Positions 26,714 to 37,064 are shown, numbered from the stretch's first letter. The stretch: DNA of 53,353 bases from Bacteroidales bacterium (GCA_007132995.1 SLNP01000004.1:1-53353), one strand, 5' to 3'. Program-made: numbers and translations. The notes: generated from the sequence alone by a model not told the origin.

Positions 26714-28615
26714 CTATCCACTCAGTTCGGCACCACTCCCTTTTTTCAATGAAGCTACGCGTCTGGAGGGTGAATCTATAAGAGGTATCTCAAACAGTTC
26801 ACTCCATCGCTCATCCACCCTTTTGACTGTCTCGATATCAGAGGCTACAACCTCGGGCCACCTGCGGGAAAACCCACCTCTTCCGGGCCTTTTAAATGTT
26901 GCATCTATAACCATGTTGTTACCGAAGAGCAAATCGCGATGTGGGTCTGTATTGCCAGTAATTTGCCACAGCACTATCAGGTTGTCGCTCATATCGGTTC
27001 CCTCCTCCAGCATCACTATGGTGACACCCGCTCTGCCGGGCGCTTCAACTTCAGAGGCAAACAGTTTCATCTCCTCTCTCTCCTCCCTGCCAAGGTCTGT
27101 TGTATCAACAGCGATCATAAGTGCACCATACCTGCCGGTCTGCCAGCTGACAACAGAGTCGGGAAAGCGGCTCTTCACTCTCCCTGCCACTGATTGCATG
27201 GCACTCTCATCGGCGAAGAGTAGTTCCCTTCGGCCGCTGACAGAGCCCTCCTCCTCGCTCTTTACAGTGGCATCTATACCGCACTTACCACCAAAAGAGA
27301 AGCTGTCAGAGGCATGATCAAGCACATCGAGCGGGCCGCTCATAACCATAATGTCCTGCTCACCTCTGCAATTTGCTGCCACAGCATTAATAACAGCATC
27401 ATAATCACGGATATCTGTGGTTCCATCAACAACCACTATATATTTACTGAACATCATCTGTCCTGCACCAAACAGTGAATTAAGAACCTTCATGCCCTGA
27501 CCGGGATATTGCTTATCGATCTTTACCAGAACGAGATTGTGCGCCACACCGGCCGGAGGCATATGAAGATCTTTAACCTCAGGAGCCATTGTAAGCTTAA
27601 TGGGAGAGAGGAAGAGCCTCTCGGTGGTCTCACCTATCCAGACATCTTCCTGGGGTGGCACCCCGACAATGGTAGCCGGGTATATGGCATCATCGGCATA
27701 GGATATCGCGGTAACCCTGAATACCGGATATTTGTCGGTTAGCGAGTAGAGACCTGTATGGTCTCCGAAGGGCCCCTCGGTCCGGAGATCTTCGCCGGTA
27801 TCTATATAGCCCTCAATGACAATATCGGCATCGGAGGGCACCCAGAGGGGCTGGGTGAGGCACCGTACAAGTGATACTCTCTTTCGCCTGAGAAATCCTG
27901 CAAGAATTAATTCGTCGATATTCTCCGGCAGGGGCGCGGTGGCAGAGTAGGTGTAAACCGGATCGCCGCCCAGTGTCACTGCGACCGGCATAGGCTGGCC
28001 CCTCTCTTTCCATGCCCTGTAGTGAGCGGCGCCGGTTTTATGGCGGTGCCAGTGCATTCCTGCTGTCAGGCTGTCGTAAACCTGCATCCGGTACATACCA
28101 CAGTTTCGCTTACCGGTTTCAGGGTGAAAGGTGTGTACTGCAGGCAGAGTGATAAAGGGTCCGCCATCGTGTGGCCAGCACTTCAGAACAGGTAGCGATG
28201 AGAGATCCGGTCTCTCCATAATGTTCTGCTGGCAACGCCCCTTCCTCCTCTTTTTATGTGGCATCAGGCGTGCGTAGTGTAACATAAGTGGCAGCGACGC
28301 CAACTTTTTTATAAGAGATTTGCCTGCAGAACCACCCGTCAGCTCATCGAACAGAGACTCTATCTCGGCGCCGGCCTCATCGGGATTGTCTCTCGAGAGG
28401 GCCATAGCCATCCTCTTCTGCGATGCAAATGCGTTTATCATAAGAGGGAACCTTGTTCCGTTGTTGGTAAACAGCAGAGCCTTACCACCGTTTTTCACCA
28501 TCCGGTCGGCTATCTCTGCAATTTCCAGCGAGGTGCTGACAGGCTGTTCAACCCTTATAAGTTCTCCCTCCTCTTCCAGTCTCTCAATGAAAGCGGCCAT
28601 ACCACTATAACCCAT
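26714..28615 (-). CDS. UbiD-family decarboxylase
   Basis: 633 residues from ATG 28615; the open frame extends 18 residues further but into the promoter region. The UbiD family uses prenylated FMN to decarboxylate aromatic acids; in Bacteroidota a member of this length is usually annotated as a menaquinone biosynthesis decarboxylase. Visible segments include the N-terminal MAAFIERLEEEGELIRV, IGVENG-like text absent, LAGFLRRKRVSLVRCLT, EGPFGDHTGLYSLTDKYPVF carrying the conserved acid-base Glu/Asp network, and IVVVDGTTDIRDYDAV. The flavin prenyltransferase UbiX is not in the window. The substrate cannot be fixed from sequence alone. It converges on the hybrid sensor gene. Confidence 0.88.
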   Translation of the reverse strand: MGYSGMAAFIERLEEEGELIRVEQPVSTSLEIAEIADRMVKNGGKALLFTNNGTRFPLMINAFASQKRMAMALSRDNPDEAGAEIESLFDELTGGSAGKSLIKKLASLPLMLHYARLMPHKKRRKGRCQQNIMERPDLSSLPVLKCWPHDGGPFITLPAVHTFHPETGKRNCGMYRMQVYDSLTAGMHWHRHKTGAAHYRAWKERGQPMPVAVTLGGDPVYTYSATAPLPENIDELILAGFLRRKRVSLVRCLTQPLWVPSDADIVIEGYIDTGEDLRTEGPFGDHTGLYSLTDKYPVFRVTAISYADDAIYPATIVGVPPQEDVWIGETTERLFLSPIKLTMAPEVKDLHMPPAGVAHNLVLVKIDKQYPGQGMKVLNSLFGAGQMMFSKYIVVVDGTTDIRDYDAVINAVAANCRGEQDIMVMSGPLDVLDHASDSFSFGGKCGIDATVKSEEEGSVSGRRELLFADESAMQSVAGRVKSRFPDSVVSWQTGRYGALMIAVDTTDLGREEREEMKLFASEVEAPGRAGVTIVMLEEGTDMSDNLIVLWQITGNTDPHRDLLFGNNMVIDATFKRPGRGGFSRRWPEVVASDIETVKRVDERWSELFEIPLIDSPSRRVASLKKGSGAELSG

Positions 28616-28640
28616 AGCATCTGTTTTTTCGGTTATTGCC

Positions 28641-28648
28641 CAAATATA
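28641..28648 (-). promoter_or_regulatory. -7 element for the UbiD-family gene
   Basis: Minus strand TATATTTG, exact -7 consensus, 26 bases before ATG 28615. No -33 TTG at the usual distance. Confidence 0.42.
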
Positions 28649-28810
28649 GTAATATGAGGATACTCTCATTGCCGGAGTGATATCTCCGCATGTATATCAT
28701 GGTAAAAAATGGGTATGTCGCCTATAACAGAGAGCTACAGCTTTATACCTTTCTGAGGGTAACTGTTCAGATGGCCATAAGGAGGTATCATCATAATGGA
28801 TAGCTTATTG

Positions 28811-29168
28811 CAGGGTAGAATAAGAGATGGGGCGAAACACCTTAACCGGTCGGGGCTGCAGGCATAAGAGATGGGAACGAAACAGCCTGAGGGTTTTGGG
28901 GTAGAATGAGATATGCAATAGAGGTGTGCTGTTGGGGGAGTGAGAGAACCGGATCTTTCCGGGGCAGAATAAAAGACGGGGCGAAACAGCCGGATAGTTC
29001 GGGGGTATAAGAGGCAGGCGATAGAGGCGGCTGTTGGGGAAGAGTACAAGAGATGGATAATTGAGGTTTGCTGTTGGAGAGGGACACAAGATATGGGCGA
29101 TAGAGGTGTGCTGTTGGGGAAGGTTACAGCAGGTGGGATAGAGAGGTATACTATTTGGAGAGGGGTAT
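28811..29168. repeat. Degenerate ~40-bp tandem repeat array
   Basis: About eight head-to-tail units of roughly 40 bp in two related forms. Five copies of form B follow the pattern GGGTATAAGAGATGG, then CGATAGAGG, then TGCTGTTGGGGAG (for example at 28900-28940 and 29003-29170). Three copies of form A share the first part but continue GCGAAACAGCC, then a variable GG-rich end (28813-28855, 28856-28898, 28941-29001). Unit length is not a multiple of three and the frames through it shift, so it is not protein coding. It lies directly past the terminator of the structured RNA and upstream of the UbiD-family gene. Confidence 0.72.
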
Positions 29169-29208
29169 AAAACAGTGACGGGAACTGATCGTGAGATCAA
29201 TTCCCGTC
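29169..29208 (-). terminator. Terminator of the structured RNA
   Basis: On the minus strand a 14-bp stem (29177-29190 with 29195-29208) with loop TCAC is complete if one U-G pair is allowed; on the plus strand that pair is a C/A mismatch, which points to the minus strand as the transcribed one. A TTTT run follows after four bases (29169-29172). Confidence 0.75.
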
Positions 29209-29731
29209 CATTATCAGCAACCGAAGTTGCTTATAATGCCAGATTACTGTTATTTCGGTCGGCTCAGAGTGGTCTCCCGTGAAGGAGATCTATCTTCGCC
29301 CAGGCCATCCGGTGCCGACTTTTACACCTACACCTTCAGGCTGTTCCCTGGAAAGATCCGTCAGGATCAATCTTCCGGAACGGAGTCTCATTGGTGAAAC
29401 CGACTTAACCGAATCGGGCTCTGGAGCCTTATTCAGTCAGGTGGTCTGACAAAAAAGACCTAAGTCTTCAGTGTCAACAGGTTTTGTGAAAAACAGCCGA
29501 AGCTACTCTCAGCTACCTGCTCCCTTTGATTCAAACTCTGAAAGAACCTTGCGAATCTTTCGGAGATCTTTTGTCGCCTGTTAACCCTTCCGTTACCGGT
29601 TGGGTTTAATCAGCGACCGACTCCGGCTCGTCTGGCGGCAGATCGTGAGATCCGGATGGATAAACCGATAGGTCTGTTACGAAAAATCGGTCTGTCCCGC
29701 GCCTTCAGAGCAACCCTTTATCGCTCATCTG
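29169..29731 (-). ncRNA. Putative ~560-nt structured RNA, family not recognised
   Basis: A protein-free unit bounded by a consensus promoter (29738-29768) and an intrinsic terminator. Local helices seen on the minus strand: 29662-29669/29686-29693; 29583-29606, an AACCC stem, AA/AA pair, CCG stem and GUAA loop, enclosed by 29573-29577/29613-29617; 29536-29565 with a GCAA loop; 29492-29507 with a UUCG loop; 29447-29476; 29408-29437; 29343-29381; 29258-29263/29314-29319 around 29273-29288; and 29209-29238, 12 bp with a UUCG loop. I looked for the conserved cores of RNase P RNA, tmRNA, 6S and SRP RNA and did not find them. The 12-mer GATCGTGAGATC occurs twice (29187-29198 and 29641-29652). Function unknown. 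Confidence 0.72.
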
Positions 29732-29737
29732 GTAGTA

Positions 29738-29768
29738 CAAATATAGCATCTGGATACACTCATGTCAA
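29738..29768 (-). promoter_or_regulatory. Promoter of the structured RNA
   Basis: Minus strand: TTGACA at 29763-29768, a 20-base gap after TTG, then TATATTTG at 29738-29745. It fits both the Bacteroidota -33/-7 pattern and a strong -35-like hexamer. No open reading frame follows; transcription should start near 29731. Confidence 0.75.
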
Positions 29769-29803
29769 GGAAAAGAGACTGCAGATATCAACCCGATACA
29801 AAC

Positions 29804-29833
29804 AGGGGTTACCAACAATTGTTAACAACCCCT
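29804..29833 (-). terminator. Terminator downstream of enolase
   Basis: A near-palindrome: AGGGGTT/AACCCCT outer stem, a 3x3 internal loop and an inner AACA/TGTT stem, 78 bases past the eno stop codon and followed by GTTTGT on the minus strand. It separates the eno transcript from the structured RNA's own promoter. Confidence 0.6.
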
Positions 29834-29910
29834 TCAGGTATTCTCTATATGCCTGTTACCGGCAATCTGTCTGCAGGTACGGAGAACAGGTCTAGATCTT
29901 GTCGGGGGCT

Positions 29911-31263
<1,353 letters not shown>

Positions 31264-31287
31264 CTATAACAATACCCGGCAAAGTTA

Positions 31288-32034
31288 TTACTCCTTATCC
31301 TCTCTTTTTTCCGCATCGTCTTCTGCCTTATCTCCGGCGGGCTCATCCGTACCGGCGGCAGCAGATTGGTCATCAGGACTTTTATCCTGCGCATCAGGGG
31401 TAGCTTCAGAGTCGGTTTCCGCCTCTGCCACACCCCCGGCATCTGTCGCGGATGCTTCGGCCTGCTCTTCTGTAGCAGCTTCGGTGTCGGCCACAGATTC
31501 TTCTGTCTGCAGATCTGTGGCAGCTTGAGTGCCCTCTGACCCTTTGGCCTGCTCTTCCGTGGCAGCTTCAGCAACGGCTGTTGCAGTTGCAGCTGCCTCA
31601 CCTCCACGCTTCTTAGACCCTCTTCTGCGACGGCTTCTGCCTTTGCTCTCCTTCTGTTCGGCCTCAAGCATATTTTCATTAAAGTCAACCAGCTCAATAA
31701 TGCACATACTGGCATTGTCACCAAGCCTGTTACCGGTCTTCAATATTCTGGTATAACCTCCCGGCCTTTCGGCAACTGCCACGGAGACCTCACGAAAAAG
31801 CTCGGCAACAGCAACTTTATTGCGCAGATAAGTGAAAACCAAGCGTCTGTTCTGAGTAGTGTCCTCTTTAGACCTGGTTATCAACGGTTCTACAAATGTT
31901 CTCAATGCCTTGGCCTTAGCTTCGGTGGTGGCAATTCTCTTGCTTATTATAAGCGATGATGCCATATTGGCCATCATAGCCTTTCTGTGAGCACTTTTCC
32001 TGCTAAGGTGGTTTATACTTTTCAGATGTCTCAT
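31288..32034 (-). CDS. rplQ: 50S ribosomal protein L17 with a long acidic C-terminal tail
   Basis: 248 residues, about twice the common length. Residues 1-121 are a normal L17 ([20 protein letters not shown] ... [19 protein letters not shown]). A basic patch (131-145, [13 protein letters not shown]) follows, then about 100 residues rich in Ala, Glu, Asp, Thr and Gln with repeated [13 protein letters not shown] phrases. L17 lines the peptide exit tunnel region of the large subunit. Extended L17 tails are known in Bacteroidota, but this one is long; it may be disordered and its role is unknown. Last gene of the block. Confidence 0.95.
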   Translation of the reverse strand: MRHLKSINHLSRKSAHRKAMMANMASSLIISKRIATTEAKAKALRTFVEPLITRSKEDTTQNRRLVFTYLRNKVAVAELFREVSVAVAERPGGYTRILKTGNRLGDNASMCIIELVDFNENMLEAEQKESKGRSRRRRGSKKRGGEAAATATAVAEAATEEQAKGSEGTQAATDLQTEESVADTEAATEEQAEASATDAGGVAEAETDSEATPDAQDKSPDDQSAAAGTDEPAGDKAEDDAEKREDKE

Positions 32035-32059
32035 TTCACTTACTGATTACCTTTAATAA

Positions 32060-33052
32060 TTATTCCTTATCCAACTTATACTTCGCCACATCCATTCCGA
32101 AAGAGAGATTGAGATTCTCAAGAAGATGGTCAAGTTCGGTCAGTGATTTCTTTCCGAAGTTCCTGAATTTAAGAAGGTCGTTCTTGTTGTACTTAACCAG
32201 ATCGCCCAGAGACTCAACCTCGGCGGCCTTGAGGCAGTTGAGCGCCCTTACCGAAAGGTCAAGATCTACAAGCTTGGTTTTCAGGAGCTGTCTCATATGA
32301 AGAACCTCCTCGTCGAACTCCTCATTCGCTATGGTCTCATCAGAGTCTACTGTAATTTTGTCGTCAGAGAAGAGCATGAAGTGATATATCAGTATTCTGG
32401 CAGCCTCTTTGAGAGCCTCCTTCGGATGTATTGAGCCATCGGTCTCTATATCGAGTGTAAGCTTTTCATAGTCTGTCTTCTGCTCGACACGGAAATTGTC
32501 AACATCGTACCTGACATTCCTGATGGGAGTATAAATGGCATCCATGGCTATAAGCCCGAACTCCATCTCTTCCGGCTGATTCTCTTCGGCCGGAACATAA
32601 CCCCTGCCCCTGGTTATCTCTACCTCGATCTGAAGCTTCACATCGGAGCTCATCCGGCATATTACAAGCTCAGGATTAAGAACCTCGAACGAGTTGAGCG
32701 CCGAATTGAGTTCGCCGGCCTTAAGTTGGTCACTACCCGAGAACTTCAACATAACCCTCTCGGTATCGGTATCATCAACAATCTTTTTAAACCGTACCTG
32801 TTTAAGGTTAAGCACAATATCGGTTACATCTTCAATAACTCCGGCAATTGTTGAAAACTCATGCTCAACACCTTCAATCTTTACTGATGAGATAGCATAA
32901 CCTTCCAGCGACGAAAGCAGTATTCTTCGCAGGGCATTTCCAACCGTAACACCGTATCCTGGTTCCAGGGGGCGGAATTCGAACCTGCCAAAGCGTTCGT
33001 TCACCTCCAGCATTATAACTTTATCGGGCTTCTGGAATGCAAGTATGGCCAT
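32060..33052 (-). CDS. rpoA: RNA polymerase alpha subunit
   Basis: 330 residues. The N-terminal domain (about 1-230) has [20 protein letters not shown] and holds the dimer and beta-contact surfaces; an acidic linker leads to the C-terminal domain (about 255-320) with [18 protein letters not shown] and [13 protein letters not shown], which contacts UP elements and activators. Placement between rpsD and rplQ is the standard alpha-operon order. It lies 25 bases upstream of rplQ. Confidence 0.98.
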   Translation of the reverse strand: MAILAFQKPDKVIMLEVNERFGRFEFRPLEPGYGVTVGNALRRILLSSLEGYAISSVKIEGVEHEFSTIAGVIEDVTDIVLNLKQVRFKKIVDDTDTERVMLKFSGSDQLKAGELNSALNSFEVLNPELVICRMSSDVKLQIEVEITRGRGYVPAEENQPEEMEFGLIAMDAIYTPIRNVRYDVDNFRVEQKTDYEKLTLDIETDGSIHPKEALKEAARILIYHFMLFSDDKITVDSDETIANEEFDEEVLHMRQLLKTKLVDLDLSVRALNCLKAAEVESLGDLVKYNKNDLLKFRNFGKKSLTELDHLLENLNLSFGMDVAKYKLDKE

Positions 33053-33072
33053 AGGACTAGTCTTAATATTGA

Positions 33073-33681
33073 TTATTTTGAATATAGTTCAACTATAAGT
33101 TGTTCTTTGATCTCTTCAGGAATTTCAGATCTTTCGGGCAGATTCATAAACTTACCGGCCATCTGGTCTGAATCCCACTCAAGCCAGGAGTACCTGGACG
33201 ATCCACCTGAACCCAAAGAGTCGGTTATCACCTCAAGAGATTTCGACTTCTCCCTGACCCCAATAATATCACCTGGTTTAAGGGTGTAAGAGGGTATATT
33301 GACCACATCGCCATTCACGGTTACATGACGGTGACCAACAAGCTGGCGTGCGGCAGCCCTGGTAGGCGTTATGCCAAGCCTGTAAACAACATTATCGAGC
33401 CGTGCTTCAAGCAGCTGAAGTAGTATCTCGCCTGTAACGCCCTTACGCTGAACGGCCTTCTCAAATGTGTTACGAAACTGCCTCTCCAGTATGCCGTAGG
33501 TATACTTAACCTTCTGCTTCTCTCTGAGCTGTACACCATACTCGGAGACCTTTCTTCTTCTTTTGTTCATTCCGTGATGCCCCGGAGGATAATTCTTTCT
33601 GTCAAGATGCTTATCGGCGCCGAATATAGGCTCACCGAACTTCCTTGCTATTTTTGATCTGGGACCAGTATATCTTGCCAT
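33073..33681 (-). CDS. rpsD: 30S ribosomal protein S4
   Basis: 202 residues. Begins [19 protein letters not shown]; the S4 RNA-binding domain has [33 protein letters not shown]. Cysteines of the zinc-binding N-terminus are absent, as in many Bacteroidota. S4 is a primary 16S binder and in other bacteria a regulator of the alpha operon. It is preceded by rpsK and followed by rpoA. Confidence 0.98.
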   Translation of the reverse strand: MARYTGPRSKIARKFGEPIFGADKHLDRKNYPPGHHGMNKRRRKVSEYGVQLREKQKVKYTYGILERQFRNTFEKAVQRKGVTGEILLQLLEARLDNVVYRLGITPTRAAARQLVGHRHVTVNGDVVNIPSYTLKPGDIIGVREKSKSLEVITDSLGSGGSSRYSWLEWDSDQMAGKFMNLPERSEIPEEIKEQLIVELYSK

Positions 33682-33719
33682 TTGACTATTGTATTATATT
33701 AATAAACTCTACCACTTTA

Positions 33720-34109
33720 CTACACCCTTCTCTTTCCGGGAGGCCGGCAGCCGTTGTGTGGCATGGGTGTAACATCTACTATCTCTGTTATCTCTATACC
33801 GCAGCTGTTTATTGACCTGATTGCCGACTCTCTGCCAGAGCCGGGGCCCTTGACAAAAACTTTCACTTTTCTGAGGCCATGCTCATAAGCTACTTTTGCG
33901 CAGTCTGTTGCGGCCATCTGGGCTGCATAAGGGGTATTCTTCTTGCTTCCCCTGAAGCCCATTTTTCCTGCTGAACCCCAGGATATCACCTGCCCCGAAC
34001 TATTTGTGAGACTGATGATTATATTATTGAATGAGGAATGAATATATGCCCTTCCTACAGGCTCAATCTTTACAACCTTCTTTCTGGCTGCGCCACTCTT
34101 CTTTGCCAT
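33720..34109 (-). CDS. rpsK: 30S ribosomal protein S11
   Basis: 129 residues. The core text [39 protein letters not shown] and [19 protein letters not shown] at the C-terminus is diagnostic of S11, which forms the platform of the small subunit near the mRNA exit. It sits 10 bases downstream of rpsM, in standard order. Confidence 0.98.
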   Translation of the reverse strand: MAKKSGAARKKVVKIEPVGRAYIHSSFNNIIISLTNSSGQVISWGSAGKMGFRGSKKNTPYAAQMAATDCAKVAYEHGLRKVKVFVKGPGSGRESAIRSINSCGIEITEIVDVTPMPHNGCRPPGKRRV

Positions 34110-34119
34110 AATCTGTTAT

Positions 34120-34497
34120 TTATTTGGTAGCCTTTTTCTTGTTAGCAACGGTTTTCTTTCTTCCCTTACGGGTTCTCGCATTATTCTTGGTACTCTGACC
34201 CCGTACCGGTAAACCTATTCTGTGGCGAATTCCGCGGTAGCAGCCTATATCCATCAATCGCTTGATATTCAGCTGCATTTCAGAGCGGAGTTCTCCTTCT
34301 GTCTTGTTGTTATCGCTTATAACCTTCCTGATTGAGTTAATCTCCTCATCGTTCCAGTCCTGTACCTTCTTGTTCCTGTCAACACCTACCTGATCAAGTA
34401 CCTCCTGCGCCTTGTTACGGCCAATGCCATATATATAGGTGAGTGCCACTTCGCCCCTCTTGTTGCGTGGTAAGTCTACACCAACTATTCGTGCCAT
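34120..34497 (-). CDS. rpsM: 30S ribosomal protein S13
   Basis: 125 residues. Starts [26 protein letters not shown] and has [26 protein letters not shown], the family signature contacting the P-site tRNA and L5. The basic C-terminal tail is complete. It follows rpmJ by 37 bases. Confidence 0.98.
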   Translation of the reverse strand: MARIVGVDLPRNKRGEVALTYIYGIGRNKAQEVLDQVGVDRNKKVQDWNDEEINSIRKVISDNNKTEGELRSEMQLNIKRLMDIGCYRGIRHRIGLPVRGQSTKNNARTRKGRKKTVANKKKATK

Positions 34498-34534
34498 ATA
34501 CCTCTCTTTAATTTAGTGTGCAAAATTACTTAAA

Positions 34535-34651
34535 TTATCCCTGCCTCTGTTTGAATTTGGGGTTTTTCTTATTTATCACATAGAGCCTTCCCTTTCTGCG
34601 AACAATTTTGCAGTCGGCGCTACGCTTCTTTACTGATGCCCTTACTTTCAT
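34535..34651 (-). CDS. rpmJ: 50S ribosomal protein L36, zinc-free type
   Basis: 38 residues, from ATG 34651 to TAA at 34535-34537. It begins [20 protein letters not shown] and ends PKFKQRQG. The single Cys means the zinc ribbon of classical L36 is lost, as is usual in Bacteroidota. Its location between infA and rpsM is conserved. It is short enough to be missed by length-filtered gene finding. Confidence 0.96.
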   Translation of the reverse strand: MKVRASVKKRSADCKIVRRKGRLYVINKKNPKFKQRQG

Positions 34652-34717
34652 AACCTCTCTGTTTATATCCTGTTTTACTAAGTCTTCTTTATCTCTGCAA
34701 CCCTCAATAGTAATGCG

Positions 34718-34936
34718 CTACTTGTACCTGAAAGTTATGCGCCCCTTTGAAAGGTCGTAGGGTGACATATCAACCTTCACCTTGTCGCCGGGTAATATTT
34801 TGATATAGTGCATTCGCATTTTACCTGAAATATGGGCAGTTATCACATGACCATTTTCAAGTTCTACCCTGAACATAGCGTTGGATAGTGCTTCAATAAT
34901 AGTTCCGTCCTGCTCAATTGATGGTTGCTTAGCCAT
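34718..34936 (-). CDS. infA: Translation initiation factor IF-1
   Basis: 72 residues, OB-fold. [30 protein letters not shown] and [23 protein letters not shown] match IF-1 closely. It occupies the A-site of the small subunit during initiation. It lies 6 bases downstream of map. Confidence 0.97.
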   Translation of the reverse strand: MAKQPSIEQDGTIIEALSNAMFRVELENGHVITAHISGKMRMHYIKILPGDKVKVDMSPYDLSKGRITFRYK

Positions 34937-34942
34937 ATTTCT

Positions 34943-35719
34943 CTATCTTTTGTTTAATACTTCGTCGATGTATTCAAATGTGGTCAGCACATCGGCACTC
35001 TCTTTTCCTATTGCAACAGCATACTCGAAGTGCGCCGATACCATACCGTCAGAGGTCTTTACCGTCCAGCCGTCATCACCGAGGGTGGTCTGCCTTTTGC
35101 CCATATTGATCATTGGCTCAATGCATATAACCATACCCTGTTTCAGTTTGGGCCCCGTTCCCCTCTTCCCGAAATTGGGTACCTCAGGCGACTCATGAAG
35201 CCGCCTTCCAATACCGTGTCCGACCAACTCCCTGACAACGGTGTAGCCACCACTTTCAGCCACGCTCTGTACTGCATATGAGATATCACCTACCCTGTTC
35301 CCGACAAGGGCGGCACCAACACCGGCCTCAAGAGAGCGGCGGGTGTACTCCAAAAGACGCTTTACATCGCTTGATATCTCACCCACCGGAAAGGTAAACG
35401 CGCTATCGCCGTAGTAACCGTCAATTATCACGCCACAATCTACAGAGACGATATCTCCTTCACGAAGCTCTACATCCGATGGTATTCCGTGTACCACAGC
35501 CTCATTGACTGAAGTGCAGAGTGTAGCGGGAAAGCCATTATAGCCTTTGAAAGCGGGGCGCGCCCCATTATCGGCTATATACTCTTCCGCCATGCGGTCA
35601 AGCTCAAGTGTACTGATTCCGGGAGATATATACCGGGCAAGAATACCCAGTGTTTCTGACACAAGCAGATTACATCTCCTCAGTAACTCAATCTCTTCCT
35701 CACTCTTATTAAAAAACAT
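34943..35719 (-). CDS. map: Type I methionine aminopeptidase
   Basis: 258 residues from ATG 35719 (the frame opens one codon earlier with TTG). The five metal ligands are visible: Asp in VSVDCGVIIDGYYGDSAF (two), His in VGHGIGRRLHE, Glu in ICIEPMIN, and the last Glu in the SAHFEYAVAI strand. It removes the initiator Met from new proteins. In this block it sits between secY and infA; adk, which often accompanies it in other bacteria, is absent. Confidence 0.97.
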   Translation of the reverse strand: MFFNKSEEEIELLRRCNLLVSETLGILARYISPGISTLELDRMAEEYIADNGARPAFKGYNGFPATLCTSVNEAVVHGIPSDVELREGDIVSVDCGVIIDGYYGDSAFTFPVGEISSDVKRLLEYTRRSLEAGVGAALVGNRVGDISYAVQSVAESGGYTVVRELVGHGIGRRLHESPEVPNFGKRGTGPKLKQGMVICIEPMINMGKRQTTLGDDGWTVKTSDGMVSAHFEYAVAIGKESADVLTTFEYIDEVLNKR

Positions 35720-35737
35720 CAAAGAACAATTTCTTTA

Positions 35738-37060
35738 TTACATGCCACCTCCGGAGCGACCCTTAATACGGCCAGACTTCATCAGGCCATCATAATGTCT
35801 CATAAGCAGGTGACTCTCTATCTGCTGCAAAGTATCAAGCACCACCCCCACCATAATAAGCAGTGAGGTTCCTCCAAAAAACTGTGCAAAGAGGGGGCTG
35901 ACTCCGAACTGTACTGCTATTGCAGGCAAGATAGCCACAGTAGCAAGAAAGAATGAGCCCGGTAATGTAATCTTTGACATCACACCATCGAGAAACTCAA
36001 CAGTTCTTCTGCCGGGCTTGATTCCGGGTATAAACCCCCCGTTTTTCTTCATATCCTCAGCCATCTGCACCGGGTTTACAGTAATGGCGGTATAAAAATA
36101 GGTGAATGCAATTATAAGCAGTGCTGTTACAAGATTATACCAGAATCCGTACATATCTGTAAATGCTCCCAGTATTCTGCCCGGAGTTTCAGACATTCCG
36201 ATAAACACAATAGGGAGCATCATGAGTGCCTGTGCGAATATGATGGGCATAACTCCTGCTGCGTTGATCTTAAGGGGTATATACTGCCTTACACCGCCAA
36301 ACTGCTTATTACCAACCACCCGCCTGGCATACTGCACAGGTATTCGCCGGGTGCCCTGAACAAGCAATATGGTACCCAGAATCACTACATAGAGAATTAT
36401 CATCTCAAGGAGAAGGGCTACCAGTCCGCCTGATCCGCCCATTCTGAGTCCGGCTTCAAATATGAAGCTTTCAGGGAAGCGGGCAATAATACCTATCATA
36501 ATTATAAGCGATATTCCGTTCCCGATACCCTTATCGGTAATTCTCTCGCCAAGCCACATCACAAACATGGTTCCCGCCGTAAGAATGATTACCGAAGAGA
36601 TAGTGAAGAATGTACCGGTCAGAATAAAGGCAGAGGGCGGCAGCACATTTCGTATATTGAGAAGATAGCTGGGTGCCTGAAGCACAAGAATTAATATTGT
36701 AAGATATCTGGTATACTGATTCATCTTCCGCCTGCCGCTTTCACCCTCTTTCTGAAGTTTCTGAAAGTGGGGAAAAACAATGGCCAGCAGCTGTATAACG
36801 ATAGAAGCCGAAATGTAGGGCATAATACCCAGGGCAAATATTGAGGCCTGTGAAAAGGCACCTCCCGAGAACATATCGATAAGCCCCATAATACCCCCCT
36901 CGGTCTGTGTTCGTAGTGCGTCGAGCTGTGAGGGGTCAACCCCCGGTAGCGTAACGAACGAACCAAGCCTGTAGAGGGCAATAATTGAAAGGGTATAGAT
37001 AATTCTCGCCCTGAGATCTTCAATTTTGGCAATATTCTTTATAGTCTGAATCAGTCTCAT
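35738..37060 (-). CDS. secY: Preprotein translocase subunit SecY
   Basis: 440 residues from ATG 37060, which follows the rplO stop by four bases; the longer frame would overlap rplO and adds 13 non-conserved residues. Ten membrane segments are evident, with family text YRLGSFVTLPGVDP, LGIMPYISASIVIQLL, GNGISLIIMIGI and NPVQMAEDMKKNGGFIPGIKPG. It forms the protein-conducting channel of the inner membrane with SecE and SecG. Confidence 0.97.
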   Translation of the reverse strand: MRLIQTIKNIAKIEDLRARIIYTLSIIALYRLGSFVTLPGVDPSQLDALRTQTEGGIMGLIDMFSGGAFSQASIFALGIMPYISASIVIQLLAIVFPHFQKLQKEGESGRRKMNQYTRYLTILILVLQAPSYLLNIRNVLPPSAFILTGTFFTISSVIILTAGTMFVMWLGERITDKGIGNGISLIIMIGIIARFPESFIFEAGLRMGGSGGLVALLLEMIILYVVILGTILLVQGTRRIPVQYARRVVGNKQFGGVRQYIPLKINAAGVMPIIFAQALMMLPIVFIGMSETPGRILGAFTDMYGFWYNLVTALLIIAFTYFYTAITVNPVQMAEDMKKNGGFIPGIKPGRRTVEFLDGVMSKITLPGSFFLATVAILPAIAVQFGVSPLFAQFFGGTSLLIMVGVVLDTLQQIESHLLMRHYDGLMKSGRIKGRSGGGM

Positions 37061-37064
37061 CTGC

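Noticed and set aside
28811..29168. CRISPR array
   Set aside because: The units are head-to-tail and degenerate throughout; there are no constant repeats alternating with unique spacers and no cas genes.
28735..29200. Three overlapping minus-strand open frames of 81-131 codons
   Set aside because: They run through the 40-bp repeats, whose unit length shifts the frame, and the peptides are low-complexity Pro/Ser/Leu text without start signals.
29169..29731. Identification of the structured RNA as RNase P RNA, tmRNA, 6S RNA or SRP RNA
   Set aside because: I could not find the conserved RNase P sequences (GAGGAAAGTCC-like and ACAGAA..GGCTTA-like), a tmRNA tag frame or terminal CCA, a 6S central bubble flanked by long arms, or the SRP GGAA/AGCA loop.
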